From Acinetobacter sp. NIPH 2699 (GTDB lineage: Bacteria; Pseudomonadota; Gammaproteobacteria; Pseudomonadales; Moraxellaceae), in assembly GCF_022549355.1 (NCBI RefSeq), contig NZ_JAKZGL010000004.1:186001-250000 (forward strand): a stretch of DNA of 64,000 nt. The letters run 5' to 3'. A program made the translations under genes and the position numbers. The notes beneath the pieces were generated by a model that saw only the letters and a program-made list of their open reading frames with translations, had not been told where the DNA came from and did not search any database. Positions 17,465-26,618 of the stretch are shown here, piece after piece; position 1 is the first letter of the stretch; every line of letters starts with the position of its first letter.

Positions 17465-18628
17465 TTATTCTCGAAAAGTTTCCCATCTCTCAAAAACATG
17501 CTGCTTATACAGTTTTAACTCTGAAAATTGCGGGATAATTGCCTCACTTTGAGTTGGTCTTAAAAACACAAAATCATCCACTTGAATATCACAATCTTTC
17601 GGGACATTGATCAGCTCTTGATTGCTACTGCGTCCATATAAAACATGTGGATGCGCTTGTTTTGGATAGACATAATTGGCAAGCCAATAGCCCCCATAAA
17701 TAAACAGTGCTTTAGATTTATGCGGCAATTTATCCAATAAAGACATGGCTGGTAATTGGGTATAAGGCAAAACTTTTAATACGGGTGCAGCAATCCATAA
17801 AGCAGGCTTTAAAACAACTGAAAACTGACTATCAAAATCACTGGGTTTAAGCAGCATAGAACCAAAAGATAAATCATTGCAGACACTATTTTCAGTATGA
17901 AAACTAAAAGTTGGACTTCCCCCGCCATTAAAACAAAGTTCATCATGCCATAGCGTTGGGAACTGCTGCTGAATCAAGTGTTGGTAATTGGCATAAACCT
18001 GTTGTGATTCTTGATAGGTTTGTGTTGGCTTTTTAATGATGGCTGGAATTTTGGTGACGTGCGCATCGTAACCCATTAAACCTGATAATTTTAAATACTG
18101 TGGATATTGCTGAATTAGCGCTAAAATTTCAGTCAATTGCTGAGCAGTGTGTACCCCACCACGATGTAAGCCAACATCTATTTCAATATTCACTTTTAAG
18201 CAGATTGAATACGCCTGAGCAACCTCTAAATACTGTTGTAGACGTTGTTTAGTATCAATCAACCACTGAATCTTTGCATCTGACCATTCTGAATGTAGTT
18301 CAAAGAAATGACCTGCGGCTTGGGCTGGCATCGGTTTCCCTAACAAAATATCGGCTTCAGCAAAGTTTTCTAATATCGAAATAATATGTGGCTGATGAAA
18401 TACCATAAATCGTTGAGTATTGATCTGTTCAGATAACAATTTGAGTAAGTCTAAACAAGCGAGCGATTTCACCACCAAACGCGCTTTTAAATGTGCTGCG
18501 TGAGACAACTTCACTTGAACATATTGGATATTTTGTTTTAAGGCAGCGTCATCTACGATAAGTTGCGGGGTCGCAATCCCCTGTTTTTTTAGATCGAGAT
18601 TGAGTTGTTTAAAATAATGATCCAACAT
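17465..18628 (-). CDS. PLP-dependent alanine racemase-fold protein (D-threonine aldolase/D-serine dehydratase-like)
   Basis: The ATG at 18628 (AAGG 7 bases upstream) is preferred over a TTG at 18649. The product has 387 residues. The N-terminal barrel has the PLP-lysine segment ARLVVKSLACLDLLKLL and later LKVNIEIDVGLHRGG and FNGGGSPTF, as in the alanine racemase N-terminal/D-threonine aldolase superfamily. A C-terminal beta-domain follows. These enzymes act on D-amino or hydroxy-amino acids; the substrate here is unknown. It is downstream of an FAD oxidase-like gene and a ceramidase-like gene in the same direction. Confidence 0.8.
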   Translation of the reverse strand: MLDHYFKQLNLDLKKQGIATPQLIVDDAALKQNIQYVQVKLSHAAHLKARLVVKSLACLDLLKLLSEQINTQRFMVFHQPHIISILENFAEADILLGKPMPAQAAGHFFELHSEWSDAKIQWLIDTKQRLQQYLEVAQAYSICLKVNIEIDVGLHRGGVHTAQQLTEILALIQQYPQYLKLSGLMGYDAHVTKIPAIIKKPTQTYQESQQVYANYQHLIQQQFPTLWHDELCFNGGGSPTFSFHTENSVCNDLSFGSMLLKPSDFDSQFSVVLKPALWIAAPVLKVLPYTQLPAMSLLDKLPHKSKALFIYGGYWLANYVYPKQAHPHVLYGRSSNQELINVPKDCDIQVDDFVFLRPTQSEAIIPQFSELKLYKQHVFERWETFRE

Positions 18629-18781
18629 GGCTATACCTTTTTCAATCAAAGAAAATTTACATACAGTTTGATACGCTTCTCAGGGCGAAACCAAAGTAAG
18701 TCTAGCTGAAAGCTTAACCCTTAATTGGATGAGAACTCGATATGACTCCGTTAAGCACTTTCAACTCATAAAAAATTCGAT

Positions 18782-20062
18782 TTAACCCCAAAACAACTTT
18801 TCCAGATAGGGATTTAAAAACTTAGCTTGTGGGTCAAGTCGCTGACGCAAAGCCATAAAATCATCCCACTTTGGATATAAAGCGCGAAGCTGCGTCGTGG
18901 TGATATTATGCATTTTGCCCCAATGTGGCCGTCCCTTATATTTCTGCAAAATTGGTTCAACCACATCAAAAATCAAACGCGGGTCTTGTTTATGATATTG
19001 ATGAACCGAAATTGAAATCGAATCTTGCTGATAAAAAGGACTCAGCCAAATATCATCGCCTTTGACAAAACGAAACTCGAGTGGAAAAAAGGTCGCGACG
19101 TTATAGTTTCTTAATGTATGTAACACCTCATCCAAACATGCAAGTCCTTGATCAACAGGAATCTGATATTCCATTTCATTGAACTTGGTATTGCGCGGTG
19201 TTGGAAATATTTTACTCGACCAATCCACATAAGTTGTAGGCTTGACCAACACGCCTAAAAGCTTCTGTAAATACGGATTGATCGGTGGAAGAAATCGGGT
19301 GAGTTCAGAGCACATGGTTAGCAAAGTATCATCCGATGGGAAGTTTTCTTGACGTGGCGCGATATCCTCATCGGTTTCATCCAAGGTTTTTAACATCAAC
19401 TGCTTTTCATAGGAAAAAACAAAACACTCAATATGCCGATGCTGATGCTTCCATTGCTGAATGTGTTGCATCATATCTTCTACAGGGCAAAGTTCGATGT
19501 GCTCTTTCAGCTTATAGCGTGGACGATTTTGCATGGTGATTTTGGTCAAAATCCCTAAACTGCCTAAAGAAACACGTCCTGCGGCAAAGATCTCAGGGTG
19601 CTCTGTTTGACTGCATTTTAGGATTTCACCCGAAGCTGTCAGCAATTCAAAGGCTTCAACATAAGCCGAAATACAGTGCAAATCTGCACCTGTTCCATGT
19701 GTCCCAGTCGAAATAGCACCTGCCAAACTCTGCTGATCAATATCGCCCTGATTCATCAACGCTTGATTCATCGGATGTAGATGTTGGTCTAAATTATATA
19801 ATCGTGTACCTGCATAGATCGTACTCTGACAACGGTCAATATCTGAGGACTCTACGCCAGCAATACGATCTAAAGATAATAATAAAGCATCTGTACAGAC
19901 CAAAGGCGTAAATGAATGCCCTGCACCGACCACGCGTATTTTGGGATAATCTTGCACAATGCGCTGTAACTCCAAAATATTAGTCGGTTGTAAAATCTGC
20001 TCAGGATAGGCTTTTTGAAAACCTGACCAATTCGACCAAGTTGCTTGGGTTAAATCACTCAT
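18782..20062 (-). CDS. FAD-linked oxidase, D-arabinono-1,4-lactone oxidase family
   Basis: The 426-residue protein has the vanillyl-alcohol-oxidase-type FAD domain: IRVVGAGHSFTPL near 42-54 (H49 is in the position that carries covalent FAD in related oxidases), then TGTHGTGADLHC and GSLGILTKITM. The C-terminal ALO-type domain ends with a HWGKMHN motif near residue 385, typical of sugar-lactone oxidases. The substrate is unknown. The start overlaps the end of the upstream ceramidase-like gene by 4 bases (ATGA type), so the two are translationally coupled. Confidence 0.86.
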   Translation of the reverse strand: MSDLTQATWSNWSGFQKAYPEQILQPTNILELQRIVQDYPKIRVVGAGHSFTPLVCTDALLLSLDRIAGVESSDIDRCQSTIYAGTRLYNLDQHLHPMNQALMNQGDIDQQSLAGAISTGTHGTGADLHCISAYVEAFELLTASGEILKCSQTEHPEIFAAGRVSLGSLGILTKITMQNRPRYKLKEHIELCPVEDMMQHIQQWKHQHRHIECFVFSYEKQLMLKTLDETDEDIAPRQENFPSDDTLLTMCSELTRFLPPINPYLQKLLGVLVKPTTYVDWSSKIFPTPRNTKFNEMEYQIPVDQGLACLDEVLHTLRNYNVATFFPLEFRFVKGDDIWLSPFYQQDSISISVHQYHKQDPRLIFDVVEPILQKYKGRPHWGKMHNITTTQLRALYPKWDDFMALRQRLDPQAKFLNPYLEKLFWG

Positions 20063-21795
20063 ACCGCCTCTCCTTGGCGAACGGCAGTTTTTAAATTGCC
20101 ATGATTGCTTCGTTTTGCTAGTTCTTGTTCTGGAATGGGTTCTGGTCGTGTGGTTTGATCATCGCTACGTTGATTTTTATCCAACAATAATTGTTTAGCT
20201 AACAACTTAAATTTGCTTTGGCATGCAGCCAGCGTCCATTGTCCAAATAAGGTATGCCCGCCTTCATAGGCTTGCTCTTGGTATTCCTCATACGTCGTGA
20301 CATACCCCATATAATCATTGCAATAGGAACTTAACCACACTCGCTCTATCGCAGATTGATCTGCCAAAACTTGTTTGACTGTTTCAATAACACGTTGTCC
20401 TGCAATGGTGGTGAATTCTCCCGGACAGCATACGATGACGAACAAACCTAATCGAACGATCTGTAATGGCACCACACTGGGCACCAATGGACTTTGCTGA
20501 ATCGCGCCTGCTTTGACTTGTCGATTCATCTCTGCAATGAGAGGATCAAGAATACTCGGTGGAAAACCGATAGGCTGACCTAAAATCTTTTTAGAACCTG
20601 CTTCCAATAAAATCTGTTTAGGTCCTTGAGAAGCGTAGAGCTGTTGATAAAATACATAGTCAGGTGCTAAAGGATGCTTGGTTTTTTGTTTTTTAAATTG
20701 ATTTGCTAAAAACTGCATGCCTTTAATTAAAGGTTTTGGTGCTCCCAATCCATCCACAGGTGTCCCTGCAAAAAAAGCCGTACCATGACACGGCTGACTG
20801 GTTTTTGCGCCTTGCTGCCCGTTGGAAAATTCAGATGGAATTTCAACATTGCTCAAATCGACATAAGAAAATACTGCATCAACTCCACCCTTAACCTCCT
20901 GTAAGGATTGCTGAAAAGCAGCCAAAGCCAATTCACTTTGATAACGCCCATTTTGTTGTGCGTATTGATACTCCTGTTCGCCCTTAATTTTATTGCGAAT
21001 CTTGAGCTGATCTTTACCATGAAAATGTGGTGAAACATCCCCTGCGGTGGCTTGAGCAAAAATGGTGACAGGATTTTGAATGCCTTGCTCAATTAAGGTC
21101 TGTTCGGAAAACGCAGCGGCATACCCTTTGTTATCACCATCATGTGCTTTTAACTTATTTCCAAGACAAGTGGCATGTACACCAAATAAAGAAATAAATG
21201 CCTGTAACTTTTGTTCCCGATAAAAACCAATCAATTGCATTTCACGGTTTAAAGCCAGATGTGTTTCACCCGCGAAATGGGATGTTACCTCTGGATTACG
21301 GTTATAGGCTTTAATCGAACGATTCCAAGCCACAGGAATATCGTCAGCAAAATTCTGTGTGGTAAGGAAAATTTCTGTCTCTTGTTCCTGCTTAATAGCA
21401 GTCTGAATACTTAGAAGAATTGCATCAACTATCGCGCTTAAATGCTCAGGCACAAAACCCGGGGTCGGCATGTTGTACAAGGCTTCATACGCGCAGCCCC
21501 CTGGACCTGAATGGGTATGTGTTGCCATTAACACCAGTTGATTTTCATCAAATTGCTGACCCAATATTGCTTGTAACTGCGCCACGCTTTGACTCCGCAT
21601 GGCATGAGTAATACAACCTAAATCCAGACAACAGAAAATCAATCTATTCTGCTGATCATCTACAATACTAAAGCTACGCGCATATAAAGCGGTACGTTTT
21701 TCATAAGCTCGATGTGACCATTGCCCATAGCCAAACATGGCATAGCCTTTCGGTACAATCTTAATTTCCTGTTTATCCCAACCCACTAAATACAT
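20059..21795 (-). CDS. Neutral/alkaline ceramidase-like protein
   Basis: The 578-residue protein matches the neutral ceramidase N-terminal domain: CLDLGCITHAMR, the zinc-site segment ATHTHSGPGGCAYEAL, GVHATCLGNK and FAQATAGDVSPHFHGK, with later CNDYMGYVTTYEEY. Canonical enzymes hydrolyse the amide of ceramide. This one lacks a signal peptide and is shorter than secreted bacterial ceramidases, so it is probably cytoplasmic and may act on another amide. It is first in a group with an FAD oxidase and a PLP enzyme. Confidence 0.85.
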   Translation of the reverse strand: MYLVGWDKQEIKIVPKGYAMFGYGQWSHRAYEKRTALYARSFSIVDDQQNRLIFCCLDLGCITHAMRSQSVAQLQAILGQQFDENQLVLMATHTHSGPGGCAYEALYNMPTPGFVPEHLSAIVDAILLSIQTAIKQEQETEIFLTTQNFADDIPVAWNRSIKAYNRNPEVTSHFAGETHLALNREMQLIGFYREQKLQAFISLFGVHATCLGNKLKAHDGDNKGYAAAFSEQTLIEQGIQNPVTIFAQATAGDVSPHFHGKDQLKIRNKIKGEQEYQYAQQNGRYQSELALAAFQQSLQEVKGGVDAVFSYVDLSNVEIPSEFSNGQQGAKTSQPCHGTAFFAGTPVDGLGAPKPLIKGMQFLANQFKKQKTKHPLAPDYVFYQQLYASQGPKQILLEAGSKKILGQPIGFPPSILDPLIAEMNRQVKAGAIQQSPLVPSVVPLQIVRLGLFVIVCCPGEFTTIAGQRVIETVKQVLADQSAIERVWLSSYCNDYMGYVTTYEEYQEQAYEGGHTLFGQWTLAACQSKFKLLAKQLLLDKNQRSDDQTTRPEPIPEQELAKRSNHGNLKTAVRQGEAV

Positions 21796-22007
21796 GGCAA
21801 TCTATCCCTAGTTCAAATTCTTTTTATCAAGGTATTGGCACTGATTGAATATCAATATATTGCAATTCAGCAATTTCATAACATATATAAAATATGTGAT
21901 GGCCAAAAGGGTTAAACGAATTTATTTTTTGAAAAAAGATTTAAGTCTAAAAGAATAAAGAATTTGCCCAATGTGCAACAGTTTATCAGTCTGATTTAGT
22001 CACGCAT

Positions 22008-22040
22008 AAAAAAAGCTCAGGATTTCACCCAAGCTTTTTA
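22008..22040 (-). terminator. Terminator of the tau operon
   Basis: On the reverse strand a short stem made of AAAAAGCTTGGG and a partial complement (CTGAGCTTTTTTT) is followed by T residues, 20 bases beyond the tauD stop at 22060. The stem has mismatches. Confidence 0.7.
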
Positions 22041-22059
22041 AAACATCAACAAAGAGAAT

Positions 22060-22905
22060 TTAACTTGCCACTTGATAAAATGGCACATCACCATTAATCG
22101 TGGCACGATGCATAATTCGATGCGCATCACCATAATCAAACAAAGCCTTATGCTGCGTACAACGATTATCCCAAATAGCGACATCACCCGCTTGCCATTG
22201 CCAACGCAAATGGAACTGCGCGTTAGTTGAATGCTCAAATAAGAATTTCAAAAGTTCTGAGCTTTCAGTCTCATCCAGTTCATTAATGCGTGTGGTAAAA
22301 CCTTCACTGACAAACAAAATCGGTTGCCCCGTAACAGGATGGGTTCTCACTACAGGATGCGTTACAGGCGGATTGCGCTTAAATGTTTCTTCCAGTTTTT
22401 GACGCTCAACATCATTATGCGAAAAACGTTCAATCGGGAAAGACTGACGAATATCATGGGTAGCGGTTAAACCTTTTAATTTTTCTTGCAAACCTTGATC
22501 AAGTGCTGCAAAAGCAGCCGCACCACTCGACCACAAGGTATCGCCCCCTACAGGTGGGATCTTGATCGCTTGCAACACACAGCCCAGCGGAGGATTCTTG
22601 CTAAAGGTTACATCGGTATGCCATAACTCATTATCACGTAAATCCTGTTTCCAACTGTCTAACACAATGATCTCAGGTATATTTTCTACCGTTGGGAAAA
22701 TCGGGTGAATATGCAAAGACCCAAAACCACGTGCTAACTCTGCTTGCGCTTGTGGCGCAAGTTGCTGGTTGCGAAAGAAAATCACATGATGATCAAGCAA
22801 TGCTTGTTGAATTTGTTGTGTGGTATTTTCATCAGCCGTATTTAAATCAACATCATGAATAATTGCACCGATACTTGGTTTAATAATTTCAATATTTAAC
22901 GTCAT
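22060..22905 (-). CDS. tauD: Taurine dioxygenase
   Basis: TauD is an Fe(II)/2-oxoglutarate dioxygenase that hydroxylates taurine and releases sulfite. The start at 22905 (MTLNIEIIKPSIGAIIHDVDL) gives 281 residues, with a GAGAG element ahead. The iron ligands are visible as ELWHTDVTF (HxD) and the late histidine in WDNRCTQHKALFDYG, followed by the oxoglutarate-binding arginine in RIMHRATI. It is last in the leftward tauABCD operon, 30 bases after tauC. Sulfate-starvation control is expected from the pathway. Confidence 0.93.
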   Translation of the reverse strand: MTLNIEIIKPSIGAIIHDVDLNTADENTTQQIQQALLDHHVIFFRNQQLAPQAQAELARGFGSLHIHPIFPTVENIPEIIVLDSWKQDLRDNELWHTDVTFSKNPPLGCVLQAIKIPPVGGDTLWSSGAAAFAALDQGLQEKLKGLTATHDIRQSFPIERFSHNDVERQKLEETFKRNPPVTHPVVRTHPVTGQPILFVSEGFTTRINELDETESSELLKFLFEHSTNAQFHLRWQWQAGDVAIWDNRCTQHKALFDYGDAHRIMHRATINGDVPFYQVAS

Positions 22906-22935
22906 TTCTAACTCTCTCATCGCTACAATTCGCAC

Positions 22936-23817
22936 TTACAACTGTTGACCGTACCAAGGAGATAATTGCTTCTGTAACCAACGCAAAAACAATTCAAAAC
23001 CCACTGCGACAATCGCAATCACAATAATGCCTAACACCACAGTATCCGTAATCAGGAACTGCGCTGCGGACTGCACCATAAAGCCGATACCTCGATCCGC
23101 TGCGACCAATTCCGAAGCAACCAAAGTTGACCAGCCCACACCAAGCCCAATACGGATACCTGTCAAAATATTGGGCAATGCAGTCGGTAAAATCACATGC
23201 CAAAATACCTGTGACTGACTCGCGCCCAGTGATAATGCTGCGCGCTCACGATTCAGTTGGTGGCTGAGTACACCATGGGTACTGCTAATAATCACAGGCG
23301 CCAGAATAGAGAAGAAAATCAAAAGTACTTTGGTGGTTTCACCAATCCCAAACCAAATCACCAATAAAGGCAAATACGCCAATGGCGGAATTGGGCGCAA
23401 TAACTCCACCAATGGATCGAGAATTGCACGCACCCATTTATTAAGCCCCATCCACAGACCTAAAGGTACACCAATCGCAATCGCCGCCACTAAAGCCAAC
23501 AAGACACGAGAAATACTTGCTGCCAAGTGCTGCCACAAAGTCGCTTTCATAAAGCCTTGCTGGCTGACTTCCAAGAATTTCTGCCAGACAGCTTGTGGAC
23601 TTGGTAAAAACAGGCTGGGTACGATTTTTAATGCAGTGATCAAATACCAAATAATCAATACACCGAGGACACTAGAGAAACTCAAAGCCAAGCTGCGATG
23701 GCGTACTACAAAAGCCCAAAATATATTCAAAACTGAATTCGATTGCTCATGGTTAGCTTCTTGAGGTTCAGTGGTCTTGGTGACGTCATATGCTGTATTT
23801 TTCGCTTGACCTGTCAT
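22936..23817 (-). CDS. tauC: Taurine ABC transporter permease
   Basis: The 293-residue membrane protein has about six helices and the permease EAA-type loop (HQLNRERAALSLGASQSQVFWH, then VILPTALPNILTGIRIG). It forms the membrane channel of the taurine importer with TauB. A long hydrophilic N-terminus (about 40 residues) precedes the first helix. Its start overlaps the end of tauB by 4 bases, showing translational coupling. Confidence 0.94.
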   Translation of the reverse strand: MTGQAKNTAYDVTKTTEPQEANHEQSNSVLNIFWAFVVRHRSLALSFSSVLGVLIIWYLITALKIVPSLFLPSPQAVWQKFLEVSQQGFMKATLWQHLAASISRVLLALVAAIAIGVPLGLWMGLNKWVRAILDPLVELLRPIPPLAYLPLLVIWFGIGETTKVLLIFFSILAPVIISSTHGVLSHQLNRERAALSLGASQSQVFWHVILPTALPNILTGIRIGLGVGWSTLVASELVAADRGIGFMVQSAAQFLITDTVVLGIIVIAIVAVGFELFLRWLQKQLSPWYGQQL

Positions 23818-24605
23818 ACAGTAACCTCATGCTCTGCTTGTTTCTGTACCCGTAAACGCTCAAAAAGTTGCTCACGTAATTGAATAAACCGTTGATCTGA
23901 TTTAATCGAACGAATCGACTCACCTTGTTTATAACGATCTGCAAAATCAAGCTTGAGGGTTTCAACAATTCTTCCCGGACGAGCGGTCATCAACACCAGT
24001 TGATTACTCAGCAATAAAGCTTCTTCAATATCATGTGTAATCAGAAAAAATGACTTATTTTGTTCAATCCATAAGTCTAGAACCAACTGCTGCATGGTTT
24101 CACGGGTAAAAGCATCTAAAGCTGCAAAGGGTTCATCCAGTAAAATAAACGCTGCATGGCTCACCAACGCACGTGCAATACCGACACGCTGTTTCATACC
24201 GCCAGATAATTCCCAAATATTCGCTTTGGCAACATGACTCAAGCCCACAATTTTAAGAATCGCATCGACTTGTTGCTGAATCTCTTGTTGCTTTAAGCCT
24301 TTAAGTTGTAAAGCAAAACCAATATTTTCAGATACATTTAACCAAGGGAGTAAGGCATGATCCTGAAACACCACAGCACGTCTTGCATCGGGTGCAGTCA
24401 CAACCTCATGATCCAGTTTAATCTGACCTGAGCTTGGCTTTTGGAAACCTGCCAAAATGTTTAGTAATGTTGTTTTACCACAGCCTGACTCCCCCAAGAT
24501 CACAGTCAACGTGCCTTCTTCTATCTGTAAATTGATATCTTGAAGTACTGGCACCGTCTGCTTTGGAAAAGTTAAATGAAGATGCTCCGCAGCTAATACG
24601 CTCAT
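23814..24605 (-). CDS. tauB: Taurine ABC transporter ATP-binding protein
   Basis: The 263-residue ATPase shows Walker A GESGCGKTT at 38-46, a Q-loop (VFQDHALLPW), the ABC signature LSGGMKQRVGIARAL, Walker B ILLDEPFAALD and the switch histidine (LITHDIEEA). It powers taurine or related sulfonate uptake. It lies 9 bases after tauA and overlaps tauC by 4 bases. Confidence 0.95.
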   Translation of the reverse strand: MSVLAAEHLHLTFPKQTVPVLQDINLQIEEGTLTVILGESGCGKTTLLNILAGFQKPSSGQIKLDHEVVTAPDARRAVVFQDHALLPWLNVSENIGFALQLKGLKQQEIQQQVDAILKIVGLSHVAKANIWELSGGMKQRVGIARALVSHAAFILLDEPFAALDAFTRETMQQLVLDLWIEQNKSFFLITHDIEEALLLSNQLVLMTARPGRIVETLKLDFADRYKQGESIRSIKSDQRFIQLREQLFERLRVQKQAEHEVTV

Positions 24606-24614
24606 TTAGATCTC

Positions 24615-25637
24615 CTATGGCTGTAAGAAACTCGTAGTCACATTGCCTTGATAATCAGGTTTCACTTGATCGACCTTGCCCTGACTCTTTAAAAATGATG
24701 CGGTATCAAAAATATTCTTGGCAAACTCACCAGCTAAGGTTACTTGTTGTTGCTGACGATCAAGATAAGTATTCCCAGAAAGCAGTAATGGAATGTCTTT
24801 GGCATCTGAACCCGTCAATTGAGCAATTTTTTCGATGTGATCTGTATTTTGTTCAAATGCTTTTGGATCTTGATTATAAGTTTCGATCTGTTTCAAGCTG
24901 GTTTGAACAAAGGCTTTTAAGAATTCAGGATTTTTTTCAGCAAAATCTTTACGTACTACCCATAAATCATAGGTTGGAGCGCCCCATTCGCCGACTTGTT
25001 TTGAATCCGTTAATACCGTTCCACTTGCTTTCACTTTGCTTAAAGCGGGTTCCCACACATAGGTTGCATCAATATCCCCACGTTCCCATGCCGCTGTAAT
25101 TTCAGGTGGACGTAAGTTAATGATTCTGACTTGATGATCTGCAATATCCCACTGTTTTAAAGCTGAAAGTAAACTGTAATGCGTTGTTGAAACAAAAGGC
25201 ACAGCAATGGTTTTACCAATCAAATCTTGAGGGCTTTTAATGCCTGATTTGTGACTAACGACCAACGCTTCCGAACCACCAAGTTTCGCTGTCACGAGAA
25301 ACACTTCAATGGCTAAATCACGACTTGCAGCAGCAGCCAAAGGACTTGAACCAATGTTGCCAATCACCACATCACCAGAAGCCAGTGCGTTCACCACATC
25401 TGATCCCGCATCAAACTTACGCCATTGAATTGCTTGATGACTATCACGTTCATACTCACCATTTGCCTGTGCAACCTTGGTCGGATCAACACCAGTTTGG
25501 TAGGCAATCACCACAGCTTTGCTATTTTTTGAATAAACAGGTTCGGCATTTTTTTGGTTTTGATAGACAATAAAAGCAACAATCGCCACAAGGACGATTA
25601 CGGTAACAATGAGTGGCTTGGTGTTCTTAATGCCCAT
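24615..25637 (-). CDS. tauA: Taurine ABC transporter substrate-binding protein
   Basis: I chose the ATG at 25637; a longer frame uses TTG at 25658. The 340-residue protein starts with an uncleaved or signal helix (PLIVTVIVLVAIVAFIVY). The mature domain is a NitT/TauT-type periplasmic binding fold with AYQTGVDPTKVAQANG, IGNIGSSPLAAAASR, TIAVPFVSTTHYSLLSAL and IDATYVWEPALSK. These are typical of taurine/sulfonate-binding proteins. It is first in the tau operon; exact ligand is inferred from the neighbours, especially tauD. Confidence 0.9.
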   Translation of the reverse strand: MGIKNTKPLIVTVIVLVAIVAFIVYQNQKNAEPVYSKNSKAVVIAYQTGVDPTKVAQANGEYERDSHQAIQWRKFDAGSDVVNALASGDVVIGNIGSSPLAAAASRDLAIEVFLVTAKLGGSEALVVSHKSGIKSPQDLIGKTIAVPFVSTTHYSLLSALKQWDIADHQVRIINLRPPEITAAWERGDIDATYVWEPALSKVKASGTVLTDSKQVGEWGAPTYDLWVVRKDFAEKNPEFLKAFVQTSLKQIETYNQDPKAFEQNTDHIEKIAQLTGSDAKDIPLLLSGNTYLDRQQQQVTLAGEFAKNIFDTASFLKSQGKVDQVKPDYQGNVTTSFLQP

Positions 25638-26061
25638 AATTAGATGATCTTTCAACAATATAGGCTTATGTTATGCGCCACGCTTTATTATTAAAAATAA
25701 GAAAAAATGAGTTGCTTATTCTTTTATTGGATAAGATAGAACTGAATCAATTTTATATTTTTTTAATCTACTTAACCCTTTTTAAGGTGATCTCATTATT
25801 TTCTCCGATACCCTACTTTCTGAATATTTACACCCTATTTCCATTAAAAAATGAAATATTTAATCCAGATAAACTCATCTTTAAATTAAATAAGAATAAG
25901 CCCCCATCATTTTTATTGTTAAAACTATATTCACAATCATCTGATAAAACCTCATTATTTATCAAAAATAGATATATAAATAAATTTTGATTATTTTCCT
26001 GAATATAAAAACAGTCATAAGATATAAAAATCATCCCGCTGATGTATGGAAGGTTATAAAA
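25638..26061. promoter_or_regulatory. AT-rich divergent region, tauA/rhodanese
   Basis: A 424-base, very AT-rich gap holds the divergent promoters of the tau operon and the rhodanese gene. A rightward 105-codon frame at 25673-25990 is open, but its composition (Leu/Ile/Phe/Lys from AT-rich DNA) and lack of a good binding site make it an unlikely gene. CysB- or Cbl-like control is plausible from the pathway, but I cannot point to a site. Confidence 0.45.
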
Positions 26062-26571
26062 ATGAATGCTCAATTTGATTCTACTCAAGCAGCAGAATCT
26101 ACTGTTACTGCTCACGGTTCATCTACACATTTACAAGACATCTTACAGCGTGCCCAACAATATGCTGAAGAAAATGAACTAGATTTTACGGGTAGTATTC
26201 CCCCAACAGAAGCTTGGTACTTAGTTGAACAGGATCTTGCGGTTTTAGTCGATGTACGTACCAATGAAGAACGTAAATTTGTCGGCTATGTGCCTGAAAG
26301 TGTCCATGTGGCATGGGCGACAGGGACTTCATTTAACCGTAATCCACGCTTCGTTAAAGAACTCGATTCCAAAGTAGGTAAAGATAAAATCATCCTATTG
26401 CTCTGCCGTAGTGGCAAGCGTTCTGCTTTAGCAGCCACTGCTGCTTTTAGTGCTGGTTTTGCACAAGTTTACAATGTGCTTGAGGGATTTGAAGGTGATT
26501 TAAACGAACAACAACAACGTAATCAAAGTAATGGATGGCGTACGCATCAGTTGCCTTGGTTACAAGATTGA
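26062..26571 (+). CDS. Rhodanese-like sulfurtransferase domain protein
   Basis: The ATG at 26062, with GGAAGG upstream, gives 169 residues. A single rhodanese domain begins near LAVLVDVRTNEERKFVGYVP and ends with the active loop LLCRSGKRSALAA, where C115 is the sulfur-carrying cysteine. There is no signal peptide, so it acts in the cytoplasm. It heads a rightward gene series with serine acetyltransferase and the encapsulin pair, so it probably handles sulfane sulfur used or released by those enzymes. Confidence 0.92.
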   Translation: MNAQFDSTQAAESTVTAHGSSTHLQDILQRAQQYAEENELDFTGSIPPTEAWYLVEQDLAVLVDVRTNEERKFVGYVPESVHVAWATGTSFNRNPRFVKELDSKVGKDKIILLLCRSGKRSALAATAAFSAGFAQVYNVLEGFEGDLNEQQQRNQSNGWRTHQLPWLQD

Positions 26572-26618
26572 TGCTGCTTTTTCATTCAGTTATTTTACGA
26601 TTAATTTAAGACCTCGTT

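Noticed and set aside
25673-25990. Rightward 105-codon frame in the gap upstream of the rhodanese gene
   Set aside because: Composition is that of random AT-rich DNA, no binding site is seen, and the region should hold two divergent promoters.
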